A DNA stretch of 32,939 nucleotides from Hamiltosporidium magnivora. Lineage: Eukaryota; Microsporidia; Dubosqiidae. Of the stretch, positions 10,461 through 21,497 are shown piece by piece. Both the position numbers and the translations under genes were made by a program. The notes under the pieces are model-generated. The model did not search any database. It was not told the DNA's origin and saw only the letters and a program-made list of their open reading frames with translations. Every line of letters starts with the position of its first letter. Positions within the stretch are counted from its first letter, which is position 1. Where the stretch lies: the NCBI GenBank assembly GCA_004325065.1, contig PITI01000028.1:1-32939 (forward strand), in the 5' to 3' direction.

Positions 10461-12479
10461 TTAATTCTTTCTAAATATATTTTTACTTTATTATTTGCAT
10501 TACTCTTCTTGTTTTTGAATACAAGATTGTTCCATTTAACATATTTTCGACTACTATAAAACAATACTCTCTCGTGTTGTGTTGTGCATACTAAAAACAT
10601 CCAAAATCTCTAAATATATTCATGCTTTAAATCGATCTCACGAAAAAAATCCAAACTTGAGCTACATCCTAAACAGTTATTGAGGAGCTCTCCATGATCA
10701 GATAATGTAGCCTTAGGGTTTATTTAATCAGAAAACCGTAAAATTACCAACAATTACCGTCTAATCTCTTTAATATAGTGTTGGGGATAAATTGATTTTT
10801 TTTTGATGTATTATCTTCTTCTGATCATAATTCTAATGCTTCAGCTATGATCGAATATAATTACTTCATGGCCTGTAAAATATTTATCGGGGTTTGCTAA
10901 TAAATAATCGGCATTGAACCAAGCACAGGTTTTTGCTCCTTGGCCTCGCATTTACTTCTTTAAGCAACAATTTTTAAGGTTCAAACCCGCGTTTTAAAGT
11001 TTTATATTTGTGAAATTCTCTACTCTAATATATATTGTGTAATTTTTAGAACATTAAGATTTATTATGGCATTTTGTATTGTATTATTCATGAACTGATA
11101 TTGTTGTGCTACAAACAACATATTCTACTTCATTAATTGACTCAATAACAAATTACCAATTCCACGTTGCTTTTTTTCATTCTTCTTCATTATTCTTACT
11201 TTGGTTGTCTATATACATATTTCTTTAAATCGAGGTAGTGAAAAAAATGCTATAAGAATAAGTAAGGTCGACATTTAAGTTATTAGTTTCTTCACTGTGG
11301 TTAAAGTAACTAAGAACTAATAATATAAACTTGATTTTTTTTCAAGGAAAATGGGGAGGTGTATTTTTTCAATTAGTTCGACATAAAATAACTATATTAA
11401 ATGCAAAGTATAGCCAAGAATCGAATAAAAATAATCAAAGATACAATTATATGATATTTTGGGTAATTTTAAACACAACAACAGAGTTGCATAAGAGAGA
11501 AGACACCATAATCTCGTACTAAATGCCCGAATCGCGTTGCATCAAAAGATTGTTTTTTTTAATCCTTTTGATCAAAAACCTATTCGGATTGCAAGTTTTC
11601 ACGTCAAATTCAAAAAAGTTTAACTTAGGTGAAATTTAAGATGGTTTTCGGTAAAATAGCGAAAAAACGTGCTGCTATTTTGGTTTTATGAGCCATTGCC
11701 ACTTTAAAATAAACATTAAGCGTAAAATAAAGCTGTATGATTCCGGCTTGTGGACCAAGTTTACCTAGCCATCTTAAATAAAAAAGATTTTTTAAACAGA
11801 AGTTCATTATGTGTGTCAAGTGCAATTACAAGATTATAAATTTACTCTTTTAAAAATTTGCGTTTTTTAAGGTTTACTCGTCTAATCATTGCTTTCTTAT
11901 TGTTCCAGTTAAAATATTAAGTTAATTTTTAAAATAGTTATACTTAAAAATATTTATAAGATTAATTTTATTCTTTGAAACTTCTGTATAAAACTTTAAA
12001 CATTTGAACCCAAAACATTTAAGTATAAATATTTTAGTTAATTATTTTCCCCAAAAGAGTAAAAAATCTTATGATTATCGACCTTCGAGACTTTTCATAG
12101 AAGTAAATGTGATCTGCGGAGTAAAAATTTGGTGAAATTTGAGTTAGACAATCAAATATCATAGCTATTTTTTTGCCTTAATCTATAATATCACATGTAC
12201 ACCTTAAAATAAAATATGGTCTACAGATTAGCATCAAAATGATTAAAATAGCATATTTATCGAAAATTTTTATTGCATATATTACTAGAATATGACATTT
12301 TGAAATTCTAAATAAGTGTAATTCATATAGTCTTAAATTTGTCTTCATAGATAATCTTAATTATAATTGCAATATTTTCTTAGGTGGTTATTCTTTTATA
12401 AATACAAATAAAAATATGCATCTTAGAGCCTTGTATGGTATATTAAGATGATTCTATCGGTATAAAAAAATATTGTTTC
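10461..12479. other. Intergenic region; possible retrotransposon 3' tail near 10.7 kb
   Basis: At 10686-10722 the plus strand reads GAGCTC, then AATGTAGCCTTAGGG. This resembles the sequence following the RT relic at 28305-28340 (GAGCTCCTC ... AATGTAGCCTTAAGG), so a copy of that element's 3' end may lie here, although no RT motif was found upstream. An inverted repeat ATCAAAAG/CTTTTGAT flanks a T-run at 11541-11572. Short open frames at 11331-11522 (plus) and 11625-11825 (minus) have no recognisable motif. Confidence 0.4.
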
Positions 12480-12682
12480 AAATTTTTAGTATAAAAGCTA
12501 TCATAGACTGCGGAGCTACCAATATTCTAGTGATAGAGATATCGAAATCCCTTTTGAATGACCAGATTCTATCACCGGTGGGCATATTCTTTATTTTTAG
12601 AACAAGAAATATTTGTGTTGGGGTGATAACCCAACCAAGAAAAAAACGTCTACGAAACGGCTTTGATTTTTTGAAGCTCTAA
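12473..12682 (+). pseudogene. Possible retropepsin-like (retroelement protease) remnant
   Basis: A 69-codon open stretch without an ATG start (it opens with TTG) contains KAIIDCGATNILVIEISKSL. Aspartic proteases of Ty3/gypsy-type elements carry a Leu/Ile-Asp-Ser/Thr/Cys-Gly-Ala-Thr motif at the catalytic Asp, usually followed by a helix with Ile and a Ser-Leu pair, and this piece fits that layout (catalytic Asp codon at 12506-12508). The remaining 49 residues do not show the second half of the fold clearly. No gag or RT is adjacent. It is at best a fragment. Confidence 0.25.
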
Positions 12683-14737
12683 TTGCTTAGCTCGTGTTCT
12701 ATCTGTAGAGAAAGAAACAAGCTGAAAAAAAATTGACACGGCTTAGAAATGTTTAATAGACTCAAAAATAATATATTTCCTAACTTTTCTTAAAAAAATT
12801 ATAGATTTAGTAAACAATATGAATAGCTTAAACAATTTATTTTTGAACTTTAGAATTTTTAAAGTTTTCATTTTGTTCTACAAGAAAATGAATTTAAATC
12901 ACCTTTTTTCTGATTTTCTTTCAAATTTTTTTTACTCGGTTGATTCTCGGTTCGAGTTACCCCCTAGGGTTAGGCTTGTATCTAATTTAGTATTAGGGTT
13001 TGAGTTAGATTCATATATTACCTTAACCGTAATTTTTTGGCCGATGATTATTTCCTCAATTCGATTTTATTGAGATATATATATCAAGTCATACAATTTA
13101 GCGCATTACAACTCACCTTTTTCTTTTTGTATTTGAAAAGAAATGATGCGGTATACGATAAAGCATATTAAAGATAATTTAATGATTCTTCTAATCCATT
13201 ACGCCCAGGCATTGATCTGCCATACGATCCAAGCTTAATCTGATTTTTTTTCAAAATACATTGTTTTGGCTTGTTACTTTTTCTGCGTATTGAACACAAT
13301 CCAAATTTGAATTAGTGTTTTTGAGCAAAAGCGTTTAAAAATCATTATTTTCTATCGATTAGAGTGTCAGCCCCAAGCAAATCTTCCATGCCTGAAGGAT
13401 AAAAATCTACACGGATTCCACCTAAATAAAATTGTTATTTAAAAGGCATTTCTCAACAATTTATACCTATAATATTTCACAAAGATATGCTTAAAATGTG
13501 TAAAACTAGTAAAAAAATATGAAGTATGTTATATTTATACTTGATTTACTAAATTGCATACCAATACTCAAATTTTTATTAAAATGAAGTAAAAACTTCT
13601 TTAAAACTGAAGAAAGTGGCAAAAGAAAATGAAAAAAAAGATAAGGAAAACTTTGATGGTGTTTATAACGAATCGATAAACTTAAAAAATCAAATTGAAG
13701 AGACAATGAACTATGTTACTATGCAATTTAAATACGATGAAGCAAAACAGGTGCCATATGCATATCTAAAGGAAATCAATAGTTCTGAATAATACGAATA
13801 GGCTTATTAAAGACCGAAAATCCAGTTATTAAAGACCGAAAAATATTGGTAAATAGGCTGAGAAAAGATTAAAAGCTAGATACAAATTAAAGTCTGAAAA
13901 ATTATAACATAATAATAATGTTACAGATGATCTTTCTATATATTTTGTTGAATTTAGCCGAATATAAAAATTGGTTCGGTTCAACTAGATTATTAACTAG
14001 TTAAACATAACTTCAGTCAAATAATTATTAAATTAGACAACAAAAATGATATTTGGATAGTTTATAGATCAAATTTATGTCTCTGAACATTATGTTGCAT
14101 TATTTATATTTTTTATTACTTCTATGATAGTTGAATTCTGAATTTTTTCAAAAAAATGGCTATTTAATTAATTGCCTTTTCTAAATACACACCAACTTCG
14201 ACTTTATCTCCTATTCTGCGCAGTACATACCGATATTACACATAATTATTTACCTATCATATATTTTGACTTTTAATTTTCAAGCTATAACAATATATCA
14301 CTTAAAAACTTACTAATGTTACTGGCCTATACTTAATAATGAGATTTTATGTTTTTTTCAAAGTTATAATATGAAAATTACGTATTACCAAGTATTTTTT
14401 GCTGGAGAAGAATCATATATATTTTCTCATCAAGGCAAAATTATACATATTTTCTTTTTAATACTTATTACTTGATTAAATTGTGATTTACCAAAAATTT
14501 TGAGCGATTTTTCAAATGTAAAAAATATTTTTTAGGAAAATACTTAGTAGTTTGAACCTAAGATAAATAGCAAAAATTTTTACAAGAAATATTTAATTTT
14601 ATAGACATCATAAATTATGTATTTTTTAGAGAGAAAAAAATACACCTTTTTTTGCTTTTTATCTTAGATAAAACTCAAAAAACCCAACCATTTTATTTTA
14701 AATAAGGAAATTGATCTAAAATTCATTTAAATTTTAA
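12683..14737. other. Intergenic region upstream of the LRR gene
   Basis: A coding-like plus-strand stretch without an ATG start runs from 13583 to the TAA at 13790-13792 (70 codons, lysine- and glutamate-rich, unidentified). It overlaps a chance frame on the other strand. Immediately downstream lies a short tandem repeat (13804-13842). A GC-richer patch at 12935-13000 carries no recognised gene. The last few hundred bases before 14738 are very AT-rich and are taken to hold the promoter of the LRR gene; no CCC motif lies within 20 bases of its ATG. Confidence 0.45.
13804..13842 (+). repeat. Two-copy tandem repeat, 22-base period
   Basis: TTATTAAAGACCGAAAA occurs at 13804-13820 and again at 13826-13842. 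A third, diverged copy (TTAAAGTCTGAAAA) follows near 13888. The repeat lies directly after the open stretch ending at 13792. Confidence 0.75.
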
Positions 14738-17086
14738 ATGAACATTTGGAAAAGTATTGAAATACATATGATTGAATTTAAACGTTTATACATCTGGATA
14801 TTCCAATCATATATGCTAATATACTTTAATTGTGCATCTGCACAGAAATTCCATTATATTTTTGAAAAAGTTGAAAATTCCGAAATTCGATTTTATAACG
14901 AAGTCCATAATGATGATATTATTTTAGAAGAATCAATAGAAGATATTAATTTAAATATTTTTTATGGTTCTTATTCTGATTTAAATGGAGATTTAATTCA
15001 TTTTTTCGCGTATAAAACGGATAACTTCATTAGATTTAAGGTTTTGGATGATATTTTAGTTTTAAGCGCTTCAGAATGTTCGCATGGAAAAATTGAATGT
15101 AGTTTCAACTTATTGCACCTTTTAGAGCTCACCAAAGATATTTCGAGTTTGCCTGATGTAATAAATCATTATCAAATTAAATGTTTATTGCTAATATTTA
15201 ATTATTTCAGGGTAATCGATGATAAAAACATAGTTCATTTTTTACAAGGTATTTTTTTCAAAACATTTTTTTATCAAAACGCCAATGAAAAAAATAAGAT
15301 TTTGGATCTAGAAGAAATATTCGGATTTATTACTATATTTAAAATAGATTCATATATTCAGCGTAATTTTATTTCGGCGTATTTTAAAAGTTTAGCAATA
15401 GAACATGTTTTTTATGAGGAAAATCTAATATTTTTGAGTAATAAAAAAGAGATGATTGATTTCAATCTTTTCAATGACCATATTCCATATAAAAATTTAT
15501 TGATAAATAATTGTAAGATATTGTGTAATCTCGAAAATATTTTGACAAATCGATATATTTTAGAATCCTTTAAAATTCTATTTAAGGCGATCGATATTAA
15601 ATCTTTGATAATTAATAATCATCATGAATTAATAACTGACATCATAGATTTTCATTTTTTCAATCAAACTTTGTGTATATTCAAATCTATAATTTTTTCA
15701 AATTTTTCAAGATCATCTGAATTTGTTTTATATGAGTTGAGTCGAGCTTATAGTCTGAATTTAAAATATTTCGGGCTAAAAAACCTGTCCATAAATATCG
15801 AAAATTTGGATATTTTCACGAGAAAACAAGAACTTAAAGGATTATTATTTTATAATGTTACATTTATTGGAGGTATAGATAGATTGCAATCTTTCATTAG
15901 TTCAAATGAGGCTTTAGATTTTGTTGATTTTGAAAATGTTCAAACTGATGTTGTTTGGGAAACAAATTTTGTTAAAACGTCTAAAATTAAAAAAATTGTA
16001 CTTTCATTCAACTCGTATTTTATGGCTGATGAATTTATAAAAAATACTACGATATTTAATTTTCCACATGAGTTAATACACATCGAAATTAGATTTGATT
16101 TCTTTGTGATACCCGAGGAATTTCTGAGTATTTTATGCAAATGTAGATTCTTAAAAACTTTAAAGCTTCTTAATTACGAACTGAAAAAAAATATTAATCA
16201 AATATTGTTCAAAATCATTGGAAATATGAAAGAACTAGAAACTTTATGGATTGAATATGATGATTTGGGTGACGAAATATATAATTATCTTTTTAAAATT
16301 GAAAGAATAAAGATTTTGAAGTTGAATAATTCTTTTTACAGAGGGCAAACTTTAAATCTTGCAACTATTACCAATTACAAATGTTTAACAGAATTAGTTT
16401 TATATAATATAAGAATTAGTGAAAATACTTTGAATGAAATATTTAAATATGAAAATTTAGAAGTTTTTTCATTGGAGCTTTGTGATATAAGACCAATAAA
16501 ATCTATCAAATCTATATTTTTTAGGTCAAGAAATTTAAAAAAATTACATTTATCTGGTTCGATCTTATCCTATCTTAAAGATAAAGAAATTTTAAGTAAG
16601 TTAAATCATTTGGAAATTCTAAATCTCGACAATTGTACACATAATTTGTGTTTTTTAACTAAATTAAGCTTACATTGTAACCTAAGATTATTAAGACTTT
16701 CTGTTAAATCAAGTGTTTTGTGCATGAATGACCTGAAAAGAATAACAATGTTAGAAGTTTTAGAAGATTTAAATTTCTATGAATGTCGATTTTTTAGGTG
16801 TAGCTTCTGGGAAATGGGGGAATATTTTAAGTCTTTTTATTCCTTATTGAGATTAAATTTAAGTGGTATTGAATTAACTGCAAACGATATTAGATATCTA
16901 AAAAACTTTAAAAATCTTAAGGAACTATTTATATCTCCCTTTTATTGGGAAATGTATCAAATAAATTATGGTTTAAAATATTTATCCCGAATATATTTCT
17001 ATTTCAAGTTAAATTATGATAAAAGAAAAAAAGAAAATTACTTTAATTACTTGTACGAAAAAAATATTTTGGGCACAGTTGAATAA
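14738..17086 (+). CDS. Secreted leucine-rich-repeat protein, 782 residues
   Basis: The N-terminus has a hydrophobic core at about residues 17-31 followed by Ala-Ser-Ala at 33-35, a good signal peptidase site, so the mature protein would begin at Gln36. The ATG at 14738 gives 10 extra residues; the in-frame ATG at 14768 gives a more typical signal peptide and may be the true start. Residues 40-330 are helical and unassigned. From about residue 472 to 735 there are about eleven LRR strands spaced 23-28 residues apart (LKTLKLLNY, LETLWIEYDDL, IKILKLNNS, LTELVLYNI, LEVFSLELCDI, LKKLHLSGS, LEILNLDNC, LLRLNLSG, LKELFIS), with weaker repeats before. There is no transmembrane segment after the signal. 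LRRs bind proteins, and secreted LRR proteins are abundant in microsporidia, where they are suspected of contacting host or spore-wall partners; the partner here is unknown. AATAAA overlaps the stop codon. Confidence 0.88.
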   Translation: MNIWKSIEIHMIEFKRLYIWIFQSYMLIYFNCASAQKFHYIFEKVENSEIRFYNEVHNDDIILEESIEDINLNIFYGSYSDLNGDLIHFFAYKTDNFIRFKVLDDILVLSASECSHGKIECSFNLLHLLELTKDISSLPDVINHYQIKCLLLIFNYFRVIDDKNIVHFLQGIFFKTFFYQNANEKNKILDLEEIFGFITIFKIDSYIQRNFISAYFKSLAIEHVFYEENLIFLSNKKEMIDFNLFNDHIPYKNLLINNCKILCNLENILTNRYILESFKILFKAIDIKSLIINNHHELITDIIDFHFFNQTLCIFKSIIFSNFSRSSEFVLYELSRAYSLNLKYFGLKNLSINIENLDIFTRKQELKGLLFYNVTFIGGIDRLQSFISSNEALDFVDFENVQTDVVWETNFVKTSKIKKIVLSFNSYFMADEFIKNTTIFNFPHELIHIEIRFDFFVIPEEFLSILCKCRFLKTLKLLNYELKKNINQILFKIIGNMKELETLWIEYDDLGDEIYNYLFKIERIKILKLNNSFYRGQTLNLATITNYKCLTELVLYNIRISENTLNEIFKYENLEVFSLELCDIRPIKSIKSIFFRSRNLKKLHLSGSILSYLKDKEILSKLNHLEILNLDNCTHNLCFLTKLSLHCNLRLLRLSVKSSVLCMNDLKRITMLEVLEDLNFYECRFFRCSFWEMGEYFKSFYSLLRLNLSGIELTANDIRYLKNFKNLKELFISPFYWEMYQINYGLKYLSRIYFYFKLNYDKRKKENYFNYLYEKNILGTVE

Positions 17087-17087
17087 A
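17082..17087 (+). terminator. AATAAA polyadenylation signal overlapping the LRR stop codon
   Basis: The last codons read GAA-TAA-A, so AATAAA spans the stop. Very short 3' ends with a signal at or inside the stop region are common in microsporidia. VMA1 in this window has the same arrangement. Confidence 0.45.
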
Positions 17088-19249
17088 CCTGGCCATGAAA
17101 TTTTATTTATTATGCTAGCAGTTGCCCTATTTGAGTACGCTGCTTATATTTAAAAATAAATGAAAGTTTCTTAAGAAATATTATCTTACATATTTAAACC
17201 TTTATCGTTAAATTATATTTCTTTATCTTTTCATAATTTATCTGGTAATGGAAGATAACCGCATATAAAATTCTTTCTTTATTACAATTAAGCGGAATGA
17301 TGTTTAAATCATCATTTGATTTTCCAAAAAGGCCAATTCATAGTATATTTTCATTGGTTTCATGAAGACTCGTATAAGAAATTTAAGCAGAGAAATGAGG
17401 AACCTTTTTTTGCCTACTTTGTTTGTGATTTTTGAGTGATTAGATGGACAAGGATAAACCCTATAGATATTGTCCATTCAAAAACACAGAAACCTAGGTC
17501 GCTCACTCTAGTTTGAAGGTTTAAAGGTCAATAAGATAAAAAAATGGGATCATTATGAGGGCTATATCTAGTAGTAAGGAATTGTGCCATCTGTGTGAAT
17601 CTCATGAAAGTTGCCGAAATATATCCTACTTAAAGGATTATTTGATTTTGAAAATGAAAAGTAAGTGGAAATGCCCCAGATTAAACCAAGCCCGATATAT
17701 GTTTGTAACTAGCATTAAATTCCGTGTAACAGCCATTAACTAAGCACTTTCTTAGCCTTTCATATTGGATCTACATATCTTTTAGCATAAAAAATTTGGA
17801 TGTTGGTTTTATTTATAAAGATGGAATATAAAGAGAAGTTATATAGCAAGCCAGAACTTTGTTAATGTCTTGAATACATAAGTTTATGTGACTTTCAAAA
17901 AAATGTGTTTTATTTCAAATTATATTATTTTATCAATAACTTGTTGTGAATAATCGTAAAAGATATATTTCTATTGCTGCATTTTTTAGACTCTAAAGTA
18001 TCAAGAAAAAACACATGGAAAGACAAAATTTTCTGTCGCTTGTCAATGTCCTAGCATTTTTTTTTGCTAATTTATCGCTCATAAAAGAATGGTTTTGACG
18101 AGTTGACTCGTTTCAAAATCCATAGGTACTTCTATTTTTGGGAAACCTTTTTATTTTCATTTTCTAAAAGTTATAGTCCGATTTCCACCAAATAGCATTG
18201 TTTTTGGTGAAAGTGCTCTATTTTCACAATTTATTTTAATATATTGTAAGTCAAATCTATAGGAAGTTTGGTCATAGATCCGGTTGATTTATTCCAAAAA
18301 AAGTGTATACCAATTTACATCAGTTACACACACTCATGCAAAGGATATAATTTTTAACCTGTTCCTCCGCACCTGTCATATGTTTAGTTAAGAAAAAAAA
18401 ATAAATTCATAAAAACGGAATTTTACACGGTTTCAAAGTCAAAACTTGTTTTATTATTTAAAAGTTCTTAATTAATATTTTAGATATATTAAACAAAAAG
18501 TTGAGAAGTTGTCTGAATAGCTGAATTTAAATAAAATTTGCGTTCAAATGCACCGTAAACAGGCTCAAGTTTGAATTTAGATCGTATTCACCTCTGTTTT
18601 TACATATTTAAAGATTTATATTTTTGAAAGGAAATAAAAGTAACAGCTGGTTTTTTCACAATGGTTATCTTGAGTAACAAAGAAATATCAAAGTATAGCG
18701 TAATTTCTATATTTTGTTATTTCTTTGGACAATTTATTTCAACAGTACGCACTTATTTCAGTATTTGAATCATGCAGATAATTGTGGATATCCTAATTAA
18801 TAATCATATAACATCTTTGATATCGGTTTTATTTCGTCTTATTATTATTTTTGCTAGTATCAGAGATTTTATCAAAATTGCATAGTCTTGAAAAAAAAAA
18901 TTCGATTTTGTTTCATGAACATTTACTTCTAGCAAGATAGTTAACTGTATGTGTTTCTAAAAAAACTTGAAAGTTTTTTGGGTTCCCTTGCATAAATTTA
19001 AAAATTACGGCCTACTTTATCTATAAATAAATAGCTTTGTTACATGTAGGTTTTATGAGGCAAACTCTTTTGTATAAAAACTTAACTTTTAAGAAACACA
19101 TTCATAAATAAGGCATGATAATCTGATTGAATGTTCCTTTTATTATCTTTTATATGTGTTACATCTGTTCTTGAAATATTTCTTAAATAAAAAATCTTAT
19201 TTGCTTATTACAGTCTTCTTGTATCTTCTGGAATTGACGATGAACAAAT
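17087..19249. other. Intergenic region, no supported gene
   Basis: The best open stretch is 17555-17743 (plus, 62 codons), with CHLCESHESC and KSKWKCP. It faintly suggests a zinc ribbon like that of IS1595/Merlin-type transposases, but the fourth cysteine is absent and nothing matches downstream. The rest is AT-rich with frequent stops. Confidence 0.5.
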
Positions 19250-20170
19250 TTAACGCCAAAATATCCTGTCGCTCTACAAATCTCTGGTATTTTATGGGTC
19301 TTTTCCTCTTTCATGGAAGTAAGTTTCAATGAAGCAAACGTTTTCAGCCTAAGTCACCCTCTTGATATTTTTCACCATCATCCCGCAGCGTCTGTTGTCT
19401 TTATGTGTCGTATATTTTACATTTTTCTAATATATCAGCACCAGAGCAATCTTCGCCTGCCTATTTTCTCGAAATATACTTTCATTCGAAGAAATTGCCC
19501 GAAAATCTGATTTCTGTTTCGTTCTCTTTTATTTTCCCCAATAAATGCCTCAAAAATCTTATTTAAGTAGCTTGTATCCCGCTAGACCTGCTTATGAGAG
19601 TGCCTAGGATCTACAGCCATATGCCAAAGTAGGAAGATTTTTGAAGAATACAACCATCTTGGTTTCAATCGATACCCTTTTATCATTGGAAAATCCTTTA
19701 CCAATTGTCCAATACTTTCTTCCAGTGGTCGTTATATTTGCGTAAAAGTTTATCAGATCGTCCACCGGAACTTAGAGTTTTTCAAGGTATTTAAACACTG
19801 TCGCCTTTTAGAAGGGCATCTTTTAAATTAATTGTGTGCATTGTGTACTTCTTAGATATTGGTATTGATTTAAATTTAGCTTTATTAATCCCAAATCTTC
19901 TTTTTCTTAGCTCTAAATTCCTAATTTCTAAATTTTCTTGCAAATCATGTTCTGACTTTGATAACAAGACTGATTTTTCGGCGTATGTCAATACTTTTTA
20001 CCTAATTAATGTTATGAACCAATTTCTTAGCTTGAATTTTCTAGTTCGCTTTTGGATTTCTTAATTTTATCGTCCATTAAAATGATGAATAAAGGTTAAA
20101 AATAAACTTCGAATCTTAAAATCCTATCTGATAGCTAATAGTATCGCTTCAGGCAATAGTTTGCTATAAA
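19250..20170 (-). pseudogene. Decayed non-LTR retrotransposon reverse transcriptase (type A)
   Basis: Read on the minus strand across all three frames, the RT palm and C-terminus appear in order. First, near 20060-20100, PLFIILMDDKIKK matches the block after the conserved S-P-L-L-F. Then YAEKSVLLSKSEHDLQENL stands in the position of the catalytic Y-A-D-D, with both aspartates lost, followed by LELRKRRFGINKAKFKS (the open frame 19791-19991). Next come LSSGGRSD, then TKMVVFFKNLPTLAYGCRS near 19610-19665 (the usual L-P-T-L-L-Y-G-C-E-S-W). Then come FLRMKVYF and EKIGRRRLLWC (the usual R-R-L-R-W-F-G-H block), and finally SDRIFWR near 19260 (the usual Q-D-R-x-x-W-R). Several frameshifts and stops make it non-functional. 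The order and spacing of at least six blocks make an RT relic secure; the clade is not determined. No endonuclease domain was found upstream. Confidence 0.78.
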
Positions 20171-21473
20171 ATGTTTTAATTTTTAGAAATAAATATTGTG
20201 TCAAACAAGTTACCATTTTAATATCAAATACTCTTGTAGTTTTTTTACTTATTCATTCGACTTTTTCTTGAGGCTTCGAATGCCCAAGTCGAGCCAGACT
20301 TTTTAACATTGAACATTGCTCATAATCAATTTAGATATCTATTTAAAAACTCACCATTACTTCAAGAACATCGTATTTCAGGTAGAAGTCTTTTACGAAG
20401 TTTTTGCAACATTGTCAGCTGATTTATTTGATTGAAGCCGTGTACCTAATCTTTGAGGATCATTAGAAAAATTTTGCAACTTATCAAAAAGAAAATATTC
20501 GATTTATATATTTTCATAATTTGCAAAGTCAATGGTTTGACTAGGAATGTTCTTTGTTGCATTATAATTCGAAGAAATTAAGATCTTTTTGAAATGCTGA
20601 GAATTCAATCATAATTTTTTATTATATTCACACCTGTACTCTCAAAAGTGTATCACATCGAGATCTATATAAAGCGGCTGTATTTTATAATTCGGAAAAT
20701 TATTTCTTATAAATACACTATATTAAACACCCAAATCGTTATTGGAATTCACCAAATTACTTTTTTTATATTGAATAGAACCTCTTTTAAAACTTAATAC
20801 AAAGATTCGCTTATTTTGTGAAAATCTTCGCCGGGAACGTATTAGAATATACTTTACAGTGGATAGTTTTCTCAATGATATAAAAGCAAGAATTTAAAAA
20901 TAATTTTTTGGTCTTTTAAAAATCCAGGTTTACAATTCAATTTGAGTTCTCTGAATCAAATATGCATTCTATGGAATTGAATAGCAAGTTTTGATTTTAT
21001 TTTCATAGTAATGATCGTCAAATTAGGTTTTTAAAATATTTTAATTATTAAGTTTTTAATAAATGAATTAAATTCGAATTTTACATATCGTTTGTGTCAC
21101 TTAGATTTCTCAACAACTTTTTAAATCAGTTTAATAGAGATTTGGATAATAAAAATTTTAAATTGTACATGGTTGTCTATTTCAAAATAGAAATCATATA
21201 AATCCAAAATAATTATAATAAATAAACAACTTCTGGAAAATGCAACGTTTCAATGTATTTTTTTTATAAATTAAAAAATATTATGAAAATATTGTTTTTT
21301 CTTTGATTAATTTTAATAAATTGTTTTAAATATCATTTATATTTCTTAATTTAGGTAAGTAAATATATTTGAACAATAAAATTCTTCATTTAAGAAAAAT
21401 TGAGGCGTGAGATCTGTGTTTAAATAAAACAAACATATTTTATATCAATAAAAAAAACATTTCTTTGGCTTTT

Positions 21474-21497
21474 AAATGTATACATTGATATACATTT
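21474..21497. repeat. Perfect 9-base inverted repeat with 6-base loop
   Basis: AAATGTATA, spacer CATTGA, TATACATTT. It stands in open intergenic DNA about 2 kb upstream of VMA1. It could be a binding site or a chance palindrome in AT-rich DNA. Confidence 0.5.

Noticed and set aside
10975..11000. tRNA gene suggested by a B-box-like GGTTCAAACCC
   Set aside because: No A box at the right distance, and the T stem and acceptor stem do not pair.
12940..12975. tRNA gene suggested by GGTTCGAGTT
   Set aside because: The preceding 60 bases are T-rich with no A box or cloverleaf pairing.
12819..13073. 84-codon frame as a small gene
   Set aside because: Phe/Leu/Ile-rich with no motif; composition matches chance frames in this DNA.
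13379..13440. Minus-strand stretch reading MEDLLGADTLIDR as part of a retroelement protease
   Set aside because: Only about 25 codons are open and the similarity to the L-L-G-x-D-x-L motif is too short to separate from chance.
17555..17743. 62-codon frame with CHLCESHESC and KWKCP as a transposase zinc ribbon
   Set aside because: The last cysteine is missing, downstream sequence has frequent stops, and no catalytic motif was found.
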